Source: Bromus sterilis (Eukaryota > Streptophyta > Magnoliopsida > Poales > Poaceae). Taken from it: a stretch of DNA of 64,000 nucleotides. The stretch covers positions 64,963,016-65,027,015 of the forward strand of contig OX465597.1 in NCBI GenBank assembly GCA_950022295.1, in the 5' to 3' direction. Below are positions 45,855 to 56,221 of the stretch, one piece after another. A program made the position numbers and the translations under genes. The notes beneath the pieces are model-generated. The model was not told where the DNA came from and searched no databases. It saw nothing but the letters and a program-made list of their open reading frames with translations. The first letter of the stretch is position 1. Every line of letters starts with the position of its first letter.

Positions 45855-47417
45855 AGACCTCGCTTGTCCCCAAGCGAATACTGAGCTCGGTAAACCTGTC
45901 CACAATATTAGAGAGTGAAGTGTCGATAAATAGAATACGGACAAGAAGCATCAAGGTTTTTTCATCAAACTCAAGCATCCTCAACAGCAACCTCAACTCA
46001 TAAGGCCCTTATGAGAAAGTAATAACAATTATAAATAAAAGTAGGGCTGAGGAAACTCATCAAATTATGGCAAACATATCCTTGGTCATAGGACAACTAA
46101 TAACTTTTACTGAAGCTGTTTCTTTTTAATGAAACAATTTGAAGCTTTTGAAAGAACATGTTATTAGTCATGAAGTGCAAATGCTAACACAAAGGAAGAT
46201 GCTTGCTTGGCAAAAGCTTTCGCAAACAACTTACTTATCAAAAGATAATGTCAACAAGGATGTGGCATGGAAAAACTTAATGCAGCTCTATATGGATGAA
46301 TCCTCATCAACATCAAATGTCTGTTCTCTTAGAGAAAAGAAGGAAGTGGGACAACTGACTCAACATGAAGGTGGATGAAAGGCCTTGTTAAGGGCAAGCA
46401 GGGAAAACTCATGTGCTATCCTTAAATCAAACAGAATAAAAATAGATTTTGGGGCGGTGCATAGTTTTTCAACGAATGCTAATAGATAGATCAATTACTT
46501 CTCAAGATGGACAAGTTTTGAGGAACGGCTCCCAAGTGGGACGATCACATCCCCTTAATCTCCTTTGTTTATCACTGCCAAAGTTTCTGATTTCTCATAG
46601 ACCAAGCGTGAAGGAGGGTTTGTTTGTTATATTATCTTTCGAGCTGGGCGCACCCATGCCAGTTCCTCCTCGTATTATGGGTTTGCAGATTAAACATGCA
46701 ATCCCGGGGTAAAACTTGTCCAACTTAAGAAGATCATGAATTACCTACTACTTCCTCATGAGCTAAACAAGAGGCACAAAACAGAAGACTTTGAACATTT
46801 AAGGATAACACATAAATTCTATACTTATAGGAGTGGTAGGGGAATACCACGAATAGGAAGGTATGGTGGACTCATATGGAAGGTATTGGTTTCATGGTAT
46901 GGATGCACAAGCAGAAATCTACTTGGCAAAGAGTTTGGCTAGCAAAGGCTTTGAGAGAACAGACAGTTGATGCTAATTTAGATGCAAAACATATAAGGCA
47001 TAAACATTAAGGTAAGCATAACACATCAAGTTTTCTTCCTTGTAAACATAACACTTCAAGCATAATAACATAAAGGTTTTAGCTATGTCGCTACTTGAGA
47101 AAACATGCACGTTGTCCTGACCAAAGCTATGTTTTCCAAAATTAAATAAAGTTTTCAAAGCCATACCTGATATAAGGTCCCCATAAGAATCGTCATATGA
47201 GGCCAATTGCGCGAAGAGAATACCGAATGCATCGAAGGAACTAATAGACTTCTCATTAATATTCCATTATAGACGACTCCACACTCACGGATACAATCTC
47301 TCCACAGACGGAGTGATAGACCTCGATGCAAACACCTATTTCATATAATAACTTCCCTAAACATGATACGACTCTACTTGACTCTAAAATACTAAGATAA
47401 AGATAAAGATACCGGGC
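45855..47417 (-). other. Element A conserved non-coding region between polypurine tracts
   Basis: About 1.56 kb, homologous to 28373-29923 and to 60618-62208. Only short, non-conserved ORFs occur. Confidence 0.7.
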
Positions 47418-47431
47418 ACTCCCCCAAGCTT
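47418..47431 (-). other. Element A internal copy of the polypurine tract
   Basis: The minus strand AAGCTTGGGGGAGT is identical to the terminal tract, about 40 bp after the accessory ORF stop. Confidence 0.85.
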
Positions 47432-47467
47432 GGAACAAGCCAAGGGGATGCCATTACCCGAGGAGAT

Positions 47468-47974
47468 TTACTCCTCATTCTTGTTCTTCTCAGTCAGGTA
47501 CTCCTTGGCGAAGCGCTTCCATGGTAGTTCCTCTCCAGTCTCGAAGGACATTCCCGTCTCCAGGATCCTGCACTCAGCACCTAAACCCATGTGCAGAAAC
47601 TTTAGTTCATACTCACAGTTCTGGTTGTGCAGATCATAGATTTGTGCTTGGAGCCCGTAAACTTTTTCTTCTAGTGTGGACAAACTTGACCACATCTCCT
47701 TCATCTCTTTCTTATGGGAAGCCTCGATCTCGTTCCTGATGTCGAAGTTGACTTCAACACCACGCTCTACCATCTTCTTGAACTTGAAGACCTCATGTTC
47801 CATCTTCTTCAGCCTCTCCTCGGTGCTCCCCTCCATGACTGGTCCCTTCAGATCTTCCTTGTGGAGAACACCGTCCTCCACACGAAGGACCTGGGGGTGC
47901 TTGTTCACCTCAGCGAGGTAAGGGTTGATGACGTTGACGACGAACTTGTCCTTGGGGGAACTTGGGGAAGCCAT
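47468..47974 (-). CDS. Element A accessory ORF, 168-residue predicted coiled-coil protein
   Basis: An intact frame from ATG 47974 (MASPSSPKDKFVV) to a stop before 47468. It is strongly charged with long helical stretches of heptad-like hydrophobic spacing at residues about 50-125 (LKKMEHEVFKFKKMVE, LSTLEEKVYGLQAQIYDL) and an acidic/lysine-rich tail. No signal peptide or membrane span is seen, so it does not look like an envelope protein. It occupies the slot between integrase and polypurine tract where some Athila elements carry an env-like gene. It is unrelated in sequence to the ORF at 60130 in the same slot of Element I. Intact although the surrounding pol is broken. Function unknown. Confidence 0.65.
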   Translation of the reverse strand: MASPSSPKDKFVVNVINPYLAEVNKHPQVLRVEDGVLHKEDLKGPVMEGSTEERLKKMEHEVFKFKKMVERGVEVNFDIRNEIEASHKKEMKEMWSSLSTLEEKVYGLQAQIYDLHNQNCEYELKFLHMGLGAECRILETGMSFETGEELPWKRFAKEYLTEKNKNEE

Positions 47975-48235
47975 GGCACCTAGGTCTAGCTAAAAGATTT
48001 CCTGGCAGAAACAGATTGAAGAGAAAACACACGAAATCGTGAGATACGTTGCCGGAACGATCCGGGAAAATATATAGAAAAAATTTCTGCAAAAAAAGGA
48101 AGGTAACGAGCCAAAGTGGGGTCGGAGACGGACTCCTGGGTGCCCAGGCGGCCTCCCGACACGGCCAGGAGGTAGGCCGCCGCCAGGGGGGCGCCTGGGC
48201 CCCCTGGAGCTCCTCTCTGGATCCACTTAGGCCTT
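47975..48235 (-). promoter_or_regulatory. Element A internal promoter-like module before the accessory ORF
   Basis: In minus-strand order: a GC-rich block (about 48220-48125) resembling the LTR U3 block, a TATA-like box CTATATATTTT (48067-48077), and a 5' leader of under 100 nt to the ATG. The leader part (GGATCGTTCCGGCAAC, GATTTCGTGTG, CTGTTTCTGCCAGGA) is shared with Element I at 60045-60110 although the ORFs differ. Confidence 0.55.
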
Positions 48236-48319
48236 GAATTTTCCTAATTTTTCAAAAACTCATAATATGGAACTTTTATGGCGGTTCGCGATGTTTCCTT
48301 ACCGTAATACGTACCTTTT

Positions 48320-48900
48320 CTATTCTGCTTCTGCTGGTGTCTGAAACAGGGCTGCAACATGTTCTTCATGAGTTGTTGTGCGTATTATATTTACATCAAC
48401 ATTGACGGGATCTCCCGCCATGTAATGCTTGAGTCTTTGCCCATTCACAACTTGAGGTTTGGTCCCTTCAAAATTGATAATCTTGATTGCACCAGACCGG
48501 TAGACTTCTTCGATATGAAATGGCCCTTCCCACCTGGAAAGTAGTTTACCTGGAGAAAACCTGAAACGGGATCTAAACAATAAAACTTTATCACCAACAT
48601 TAAATTCACATTTCAGAATCCTCCTGTCATGCCACTTCTTTACCTTTTCCTTGAACATTTTAGCGCTCTCGTAAGCTTCACTTCTCCACTCATCTAGATA
48701 AGTCAAGTTCATGAGACGCTTTTCACCAGCTAACTTTGGGTCAGCATTAAGCTCTCTAACAACCCAGAAAGCTTTGTGCTCTAACTCTAATGGAAAATGG
48801 CAAGCCTTGCCATAGACCATTTTGTAGGGAGACATGCCCATGGGGTTTTTGTAAGCAGTTCTTTACACCCACAAAGCATCTCCTAACTTATTTGACCAGT
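48320..48900 (-). pseudogene. pol: Element A integrase C-terminal region
   Basis: It begins after the deletion junction near 48900 (WSNKLGDALW), has a nonsense codon TAA in place of a Tyr codon near 48860, then an open frame (MGMSPYKMVYGKACH) to the stop near 48320. The integrase C-terminal conserved block is present (KVLLFRSRFRFSPGKLLSRW). Integrase catalytic residues are absent from this copy. Confidence 0.8.
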
Positions 48901-51099
48901 CCTTCCTAGTTGCCTTGTTCAACTTCCTGTAATCAATACACATTCTATATCCAATAATAATTCTCTGAGGTATTAGTTCATTCTTATCATTAGGGACTAT
49001 AGTTATCCCTCCTTTCTTAGGAACACAGTGAACTGGACTTACCCACTTACTATCAGCTATAGGGTAGATAATACCTGCAGCTAGAAGCTTGAGGATTTTG
49101 GTCCTCACAACATCCATCATCTTTGGGTTCAACCGTCGTTGATGGTCAACAACAGGTTTAGCATCGGGCTCGAGGTTGATAGTATGTTGACAAATAGATG
49201 GACTAATTCCCTTAAGGTCATCAAGGGTATAGCCAATTGCACCACGGTGTTTACGAAGTATCTCCAATAATCGCTCTTCTTCATATCCTGAAAGGTTAGA
49301 GTTGATAATAACAGGATATACTTTATTTTCATCTAAATAAGCATACTTGAGCGTATCGGGAAGAGGTTTGAGATCAAACACCGGGTCTTCTTTTGGTTTG
49401 GATAGAATTCCTAAAGGTTCAACCGGAAGGTTGTGCTTCAGGATAGCAGGTTGTCTCAAGAAGATTTCATTAATTTCATTTCTTTCCTGCATATGAGTAT
49501 CATTCTCGTGGTCCTCCATGTATTGCTGCAAAGGATCATTAGGGGGAATAGCAATAGAAGCAATACTTTCAATAATATTATCATCATTAGGTAATTCAGT
49601 ACCACGAGGCTGCTTAGAGATCTTAGAAAAGTTAAATTCATATGGCTCACCATTGAATTCAACAGAAACTTTACCTTTCTTGCAATCTATAATAGCTCCA
49701 CAAGTTCTGAGAAAAGGTCTACCGAAAATAATAGACAAAAACTATCTTGCACTGAACCAAGTACGAGAAAGTCGGTAGGATACTTTACCTTTCCGCATAG
49801 GACTTCAACATCTCTCACAATCCCAATAGGAGAGATAGTAGCTTTGTTTGCAAGATGAATAGTAACATCAATCTCTTCAAGTTCACAGGGTGAAATCTCA
49901 CCCATGATTTCTTGATAAAGCGAATAAGGAATCGCGCTAGCACTTGATCCCAGATCGCATAGCCCGTAATAATTGTGATCTCCTATTTTAACAGATACAA
50001 TTGGTGTACCTGAAATTGGGATTTTATTCTTGGCTGTGACAATGTTAGTTGAAACAGCACAAAAATTTATAATAGATTCTGAAACATCATTAGTAACTAA
50101 ATCTTTAACCATAACAACTTGAGGATCGACTCTAATCTGGTCCTCAGGTTCGCCTGTTCTCCTCTCACTTTTATTTATTATGCCTGTCACAAAAGAGTGC
50201 TCCCTTATCCTTGAAGGAAAAGGGGGCTGTTCATATATAACTGCAGGCAAAATAGGATCAACAACGTGAATATCAATTGGCACTTCCTTGAAAGGCTTAT
50301 GGTACTAATCCTTCTTCATCTTAGAAGAATCAACATGAGAGGCAAAGTTCTTACAAAAATCAATCATTAGATGGGAATCCAGACCAATCTTAGAGCAAAA
50401 GGTATTAAAATAATCAGTTTTCACATAGCTCTCAATATAATCATGCTCATAATTTATAGCAGGTTCAATACCTTTATCGATTTCCCAGTCTTCAGTATTC
50501 TTATGGATCCTTTCGATGAGATCCCATCTTTCTTCAACGCTCTTTGTCTGAAATACCCCGCTAGAGGAGGCATCCAGCATTTCCTTATCTTGACGAGAAA
50601 GCATGGCATAAAAAATTGTAAGTATAATATCTTTGGGGAGTTTATGGATAGGACATTTGAACATTAGGGATTTAAGTCTCCCCCAAGCTTGAGCGATGCT
50701 CTCTCCGTCGCGAGACCTAAAGTTATAGATGTAATTCCTGTCTCGATGAACTTCATGAAGAGGGTAAAACTTTTTATAAAAGAGAGACATAAGCTCTTCC
50801 CAATTAAGAGAATTGAGGAGCTTATATCAATCTGAAGCTTTATCCGTAAGCGATATGGAGAATAATTTCTTCATAACGAACTCCAGTGACACACCTGCAA
50901 GCTTGAATAATGAACATAGTCGTGATAAATATAGCAAGTGTTCACCTGGATGTCTGTCTCCTGCATAGCGATTAGCTAAGACATAATCGATAATACCAGA
51001 TGGTATTTTATAAGGCACAATTTCAGCAGGGGCAGGAGTGACTACCTCAGTTGTGGGGCGGTTCCCCAAGAACAACGATCCAAGAGTAGGGGTGTCCAT
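48901..51099 (-). pseudogene. gag-pol: Element A gag-protease-RT N-terminus
   Basis: Starts MDTPTLGSLFLG at 51099. A TGA at 50824-50826 replaces a Trp codon, a TAG near 50302 replaces Gln, and a one-base loss near 49736 (CCT to CT) shifts the frame. The protease keeps DLGSSASAIP. RT ends abruptly after MCIDYRKLNKATRKD, fused to integrase sequence. The rest of RT, including the catalytic aspartates, and all RNase H are deleted. Confidence 0.85.
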
Positions 51100-51181
51100 A
51101 AGGACAAAAGCAGCAACAACAAAACTAAAAACAGAAATATAAAAACTTCCTTACCAGCTTCACTTACTAATAGCGCTACGC

Positions 51182-51199
51182 TCCCCGGCAACGGCGCCA
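51182..51199 (-). other. Element A primer-binding site, tRNA-Asp type
   Basis: The minus strand reads TGGCGCCGTTGCCGGGGA, 12 nt from the LTR end at 51212. Confidence 0.9.
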
Positions 51200-51211
51200 G
51201 AAAACGGTACT

Positions 51212-52465
51212 TGATGACCCACAACCGTAGGGGATCTATTGCAGCGTTTTCGATAAGTAAGAGTTTCGAACCCAACGAGGAGCAGAAGGTAATAGCAATA
51301 GACTTTGGCAAGGAGATAACTGCAAGCACTGCAAGATAACTTTTTAGGGGTTTTCTTGGTATAAGCAACAGGAAAGTAAAAACGAGCAATGTAAAAGGCA
51401 CTGGAGAGTAACGAGTGACCCATTCCTTTCTGAGCAAAGGAGATGCCTAGCAACTGAACTTATAAAGGCTAAAGTGTTCTTGAGGACACACGGGAGAGGT
51501 AGTCATGTGCTTTCGCCATATTCCGTATCGGTACTATGTGCTGTGTTGATAAGTGTTGAGTGGGTGGATATATGCTAGTACACCCTCTAGACTAAGATAA
51601 GTGCACTCTTATGATTAAACACCTTGCAAGCATCCGCAAATACAAGATAGTAATTAAGGCAAAAGCCTAACCATAGCAATACGATCGATGATCCATTGTT
51701 CCCTTGTGCAAAAGCGTGCAAACTGGGGTTTAGGTTTCTGTCACTCCGGCAACCCACCGTAAGAATTCTTTGTACACAATGTATTCCCCTAGGTCCTTGA
51801 TAAGGCGAAGTGTTGAGTGTTCGACTCACACACCACCAGTAGGAAAATAACAACACAACTTAAATATCAAACAACACGTATTACTTCAACATCATATGAC
51901 TACTAACAACTAGACTTCTCCCATGTCCTCAAGAACTAAAGTAACTACTCACAAGACATAAAAGATACCATGATCAATGGGGATAAATAGATGATAAAAA
52001 ATCTGGACACAATAATATTTCTCCAACAAAACTCAATAGCATTCACCACAAAGTAGTAATCAACACCGATAGAGTAGAGAGGATAGATAGTACGTATTAC
52101 AACACAAGTTGCAATTGTGAGGCGAGATTGGATGGAGGTGGAGATGGTGCTGATGATGGGGATGATGTTGATGATGATCTCGATGATGCCCGTGACGATG
52201 GTGATGACGATGGCGATGGTCTCCCCTTTCGGGAGGTGATCTCCCCGGCGGAATCTTCCCGCCAGAGATGGCTTTTCTTCTCTGTAGGTTTCCGCCACGG
52301 AGCGGCGGTGGAACTCCGTAAACTCTCCCTCTTTTGGGTTTCTGATATATGAGCGATATATAGGCCGAAGGGGAGAGCCGGGAGTGGCCCCAGGGGTCCA
52401 GGCGCCCTCCCGGCGCGGCCAGGGTGGGGGCCGCGCCAGGTGGCCGCCTGGGCACCCTGTATATA
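51212..52465 (-). repeat. Element A 5' LTR, truncated
   Basis: It matches the 3' LTR but lacks its first roughly 270 bp. At about 52465 it switches abruptly from the GC-rich block to fragments of element X integrase. Confidence 0.85.
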
Positions 52466-52481
52466 TCATGTTTGCATCCAC
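51945..52481 (-). CDS. LTR-internal ORF, A 5' LTR copy (hypothetical)
   Basis: A 178-codon frame that starts across the rearrangement junction. Its last roughly 120 codons match the family LTR ORF and end SFMSCE. Confidence 0.25.
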   Translation of the reverse strand: MDANMIYTGCPGGHLARPPPWPRREGAWTPGATPGSPLRPIYRSYIRNPKEGEFTEFHRRSVAETYREEKPSLAGRFRRGDHLPKGETIAIVITIVTGIIEIIINIIPIISTISTSIQSRLTIATCVVIRTIYPLYSIGVDYYFVVNAIEFCWRNIIVSRFFIIYLSPLIMVSFMSCE

Positions 52482-53497
52482 ATTGATTGGATCACCTGGA
52501 GAAAACCTGAAACGAGATCTGATTGTAAAACTTTATGTGCGGTCCTTTCACCGGCATGATGTCCTCCATAGGGACTATCGTGACATTGTCGAAGAATGTC
52601 CTGCTGCTCGTGCTCCGGTATACACCTTCTTACGATCCCGTCTGCACCTTCTTTGTAAAGATGTGGATCATCCCAAAAGTAGTGCCTCAAATCCGTGAAG
52701 AATTTCTTCCTCTGCTGAAATGTAAAACCTGGAGGCAAAAACTTTGCAATGATAAAATTAGCATAATCTGCAAACCAAGGGTCGGAATGAGATTGTACTT
52801 TTACAACAGCAAGCTATTCATCTGGGAAACTGTCGTTGACTGGAATAGGATCATGCGGGATATCTTCCATCCTTGAAATATTATCCGCCACCGGATTGTC
52901 TTCTCCTTTTCTATCGACAATCTGCAAATCAAATTCTTGAAGAAGGAGTACCCATCTAATGAGTCTTGGTTTGGCGTCCTTTTTCTTCATAAGATACTTA
53001 ATGGCAGCATGGTCAGTATGAATAATAACTTTAGAATCAACAATATACTGCCTAAACTTATCACAAGCAAACACCACTGCCAAGAATTCCTTCTCGGTAG
53101 TAGCATAATTCTTTTGAGAACTATCAAGTGTCTTGCTAGCATAGTGGATGACATTCAGCTTCTTGTCAACCCTTTGTCCTAAAACAGCTCCAACAGCAAA
53201 ATCACTAGCATCACACATAACTTCAAAGGGCAAATTCCAGTCAGGTGGTTGTACTATAGGAGCGGTTATCTAGGATTTCTTAAGAACTTCAAAAGCTTCC
53301 TTACAATCTTCATCAAATACAAAAGGAGAATCCTTCTGGAGAATATTGGTAAGGGGTCTTGAGGTCTTAGAAAAGTCCTTGATAAATCTTCTATAGAAAC
53401 CAGCATGACCTAGAAAACTACGAATACCTTTGATGTCCCTTGGATAGGGCATCCTTTCAATAGCTTCAATCTTTTCCTTGTCCACTTCAATTCCCCT
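52466..53497 (-). pseudogene. pol: Element X pol, late RT-RNase H-integrase N-terminus (decayed, deleted)
   Basis: This continues the frame of 53498-56125. Stops at 53498, 53270 and 52814 break it without frameshift. RNase H (MCDASDFAVGAVLG, HTDHAAIKYL) and the integrase zinc finger (HDSPYGGHHAGERTAHK) are present. Near 52525 it jumps to the integrase C-terminal block (RFRFSP) and then to a GDP-x-NVD-like end near 52490, so the DDE core is deleted. It ends at the fusion with the LTR of element A. Confidence 0.8.
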
Positions 53498-56125
53498 TTA
53501 GGAAATCTTGTGTCCAAGAACTATCCCTTTGTTAACCATGAAATGGCACTTCTCCCAATTGAGCACCAAATTTGTTTCTTCACATCTCTGCAAAACTTTA
53601 TTAAGATTGTGGAGACAGTGGTCAAAGGAGTTTCCATAGACGGAAAAGTCGTCCATGTAAACTTCTACAATCTCCTCACAGAAACCATGAAATATTGCAG
53701 ACATACACCTCTGAAAAGTAGCAGGTGCATTACACAAACCAAAAGGCATACGCCTATAAGCATAAGTACCGTAAGGACACATAAATGTGGTCTTCTCTTG
53801 ATCCGTGGTGTTAACGTGAATCTGGGAGAAGCCAGAATACCCATCAAGATAGCAGAAGTGGGTGTTTTTAGACAGCCGCTTGAGCATCTGATCAATAAAG
53901 GGCAGAGGATAGTGGTCCTTCCTGGTGGCCTTGTTCAACTTCCTGAAATCAATACACATTCTATATCCAATAATAGTCCTCTGAGGTATTAGTTCATTTT
54001 TATCATTAGGAACAACAGTCATACCTCCTTTCTTAGGAACACAATGAACGGGACTTAACCACTTACTATCAGCTATATGATAGATGATACCTGCGGCTAG
54101 AAGTTTGAGAACCTCCGTCATAACCACGTCCTTCATCTTTGGGTTCAACCGTCGTTGATGATCAACAACTGGTTTAGCATCGGGCTCGAGATTGATAGTA
54201 TGTTGGCAAATGGATGGACTAATACCCTTGAGATCATCAAGAGTATAGCCAATAGCACCTCGGTGTCTGCGGAGTGTCTCCAATAATCGCTCTTCTTCAT
54301 ACCATGAAAGGTTAGAATTGATAATAACAGGATATACTTTCTTTTCATCTAAATAAGCATACTTGAGTGTATCGGGTAGTGGTTTTAGATGAAACACCGG
54401 GTCTTCTTTTGGTTGCGAGAGGATTCCTAAACTTTCAACCGAGAGGTTGTGCTTCAGGATAGGAGTTTTCCTTAAAAATATGTCTTCTAGTTCATCTCTC
54501 TCCTGCATATGTATGTCATTCTCGTGGTCTTCCATAAATTGCTGCAAAGTATCATCAGGAGGAATAGCAATAGAAGCAATTTCTTCAATAATTTTGTCAT
54601 TACTTGATAAGTCAGTACCACGTGGCTGCTTAGAAAACTTAGAAAAATTAAATTCATACGGCTCACTGTTGAATTCAACAGAAACTTTACCTTTCTTGCA
54701 ATCTATTATAGCTCCACAAGTGCTGAGGAAGGGCCTACCAAAGATAATAGGGCAAAAAATATCTTGCACTGAACCAAGTACAAGAAAGTCAGTAGGATAT
54801 TTTACCTTCCCGCAGAGTACTTCAACATCTCTCACAATCCCAACTGGAGAGATTGTTTGTTTATTTGCAAGATGAATCGTGACATCAATGTCCTCGATCT
54901 CACAAGGCTGAATCTCGTGCGTGATCTCTTGATAAAGTGTGAAGGGAATAGCACTGACGCTAGATCCCAAATCACATAGCCCATAGTAATTATGATCTCC
55001 TATTTTGACAGATACAACTGGTGTACCTGAAATTGGGCCTTTGTTCTTGGCTGTGACAATGTTAGTGGAAACAGCACAAAAACTAATAGTGGATTCTTCA
55101 ATATCACTGGTTACCAGATCCTTGACCATTGCAACTTGAGGCTTGACCTTGATCATGTCCTCAGGTTCATCATTGGTCCCTCCGTTTTTGTTGAGAATAC
55201 CTGTAACAAAAGAGTGCTCCTTTATCCTTGAGGGATAAGGAGGCTGTTCATACACAACTGCAGGTAAAACAGGACCAGTAACATTAATCTCAATAGGTGA
55301 CTCCTTGAAAGGTTTATGATGTTGACTCTTCTTCTTCTTAGAAGAATCAATATGAGAAGCAAAGTCCTTGCAAAAGTCAACCATTAGCTGGGAATCAAGT
55401 CCAATTTTAGAGCAAAAGGTATTAAAATAATCAGTCTTCACATAACTGTTAATGTAGTCATGCTCATAGTTTATAACGGGTTCAATACCTTTATCAATTT
55501 CCCAGTCTTCAGTGTTCTTCTGGATCCTTTCTATAAGATCCCATTTTTCTTCCATACTTCTGGTCTGGAATACCCCGCTAGAGGAGGCATCCAACATCTC
55601 CCTGTCCTGACGAGAAAGCCTGGCATAAAAATTTGTAAGTATAATTTCCCTGGGGAGCTCATGGTTTGGGCATTTGAGCATCAGGGACTTCAGTCTCCCC
55701 CAAGCTTGAGCGATGCTCTCTCCGTCGCGAGACCAAAAGTTGTAGATGTAGTTCCCGTCTTGGTGAATTTCACGAAGAGGATAAAACTTTGCATAAAAGA
55801 GAGACATAAGCTCTGGCCATTCAAGCAGGTTAGAGTTATCGACTAGCTTATACCAATCTGAAGCTTTATATTTGAGTGATACGGAGAATAGTTTCTTCAT
55901 GACGAACTCCATCATCACACCTGCAAGCTTAAATAAATAACATAATTTTGATAAATATAGCAGGTGTTCTCCCGGATGTCCTTCTCCTGTATAATGATTA
56001 GCCAAGACATAATCAATAATACCAGATGGTATTTTATAGGGCACAATTTCAGTAGGGGTAGGAGTGACCACCACAGTCGTGGGGCGGCTCCTTACCAGCA
56101 ATGAACCAACATTAGAAGATTCCAT
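53498..56125 (-). CDS. gag-pol: Element X gag-protease-RT open frame
   Basis: About 875 codons are open from ATG 56125 (MESSNVGSLL; an upstream in-frame ATG at 56146 is also possible). Gag core at residues about 50-210; protease near 385 (DLGSSVSAIPF); linker; RT from about 640 with MCIDFRKLNKAT and catalytic VYMDDFSVYG near 53645. It ends at a TAA where homologues have GAG, after GHKIS. This is the longest intact Athila-type frame in the window. It is still non-functional as a whole because downstream pol is broken. Confidence 0.88.
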   Translation of the reverse strand: MESSNVGSLLVRSRPTTVVVTPTPTEIVPYKIPSGIIDYVLANHYTGEGHPGEHLLYLSKLCYLFKLAGVMMEFVMKKLFSVSLKYKASDWYKLVDNSNLLEWPELMSLFYAKFYPLREIHQDGNYIYNFWSRDGESIAQAWGRLKSLMLKCPNHELPREIILTNFYARLSRQDREMLDASSSGVFQTRSMEEKWDLIERIQKNTEDWEIDKGIEPVINYEHDYINSYVKTDYFNTFCSKIGLDSQLMVDFCKDFASHIDSSKKKKSQHHKPFKESPIEINVTGPVLPAVVYEQPPYPSRIKEHSFVTGILNKNGGTNDEPEDMIKVKPQVAMVKDLVTSDIEESTISFCAVSTNIVTAKNKGPISGTPVVSVKIGDHNYYGLCDLGSSVSAIPFTLYQEITHEIQPCEIEDIDVTIHLANKQTISPVGIVRDVEVLCGKVKYPTDFLVLGSVQDIFCPIIFGRPFLSTCGAIIDCKKGKVSVEFNSEPYEFNFSKFSKQPRGTDLSSNDKIIEEIASIAIPPDDTLQQFMEDHENDIHMQERDELEDIFLRKTPILKHNLSVESLGILSQPKEDPVFHLKPLPDTLKYAYLDEKKVYPVIINSNLSWYEEERLLETLRRHRGAIGYTLDDLKGISPSICQHTINLEPDAKPVVDHQRRLNPKMKDVVMTEVLKLLAAGIIYHIADSKWLSPVHCVPKKGGMTVVPNDKNELIPQRTIIGYRMCIDFRKLNKATRKDHYPLPFIDQMLKRLSKNTHFCYLDGYSGFSQIHVNTTDQEKTTFMCPYGTYAYRRMPFGLCNAPATFQRCMSAIFHGFCEEIVEVYMDDFSVYGNSFDHCLHNLNKVLQRCEETNLVLNWEKCHFMVNKGIVLGHKIS

Positions 56126-56192
56126 AAGGACTGAAGGTAACAACATAAAATAAAGGTTTCCTTACCGGCTTCACTTACCAATAGCGGTACAC

Positions 56193-56210
56193 TCCCCGGC
56201 AACGGCGCCA
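56193..56210 (-). other. Element X 5' primer-binding site, tRNA-Asp type
   Basis: The minus strand reads TGGCGCCGTTGCCGGGGA, 11 nt inside the LTR end at 56222. Confidence 0.9.
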
Positions 56211-56221
56211 GAAAATCTCGT

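Larger units (their letters stand above)
44363..52465 (-). mobile_element. Element A: Athila-like element, internally deleted, truncated 5' LTR
   Basis: The order on the minus strand is: truncated 5' LTR, primer site, gag, protease, RT N-terminus, deletion, integrase C-terminus, accessory ORF (168 codons), internal and terminal polypurine tracts, and complete 3' LTR. The RT catalytic core, RNase H and the N-terminal two thirds of integrase are missing, so it cannot move by itself. A deletion at 52465 fused its LTR to element X pol and removed the expected flanking duplication. Confidence 0.85.
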
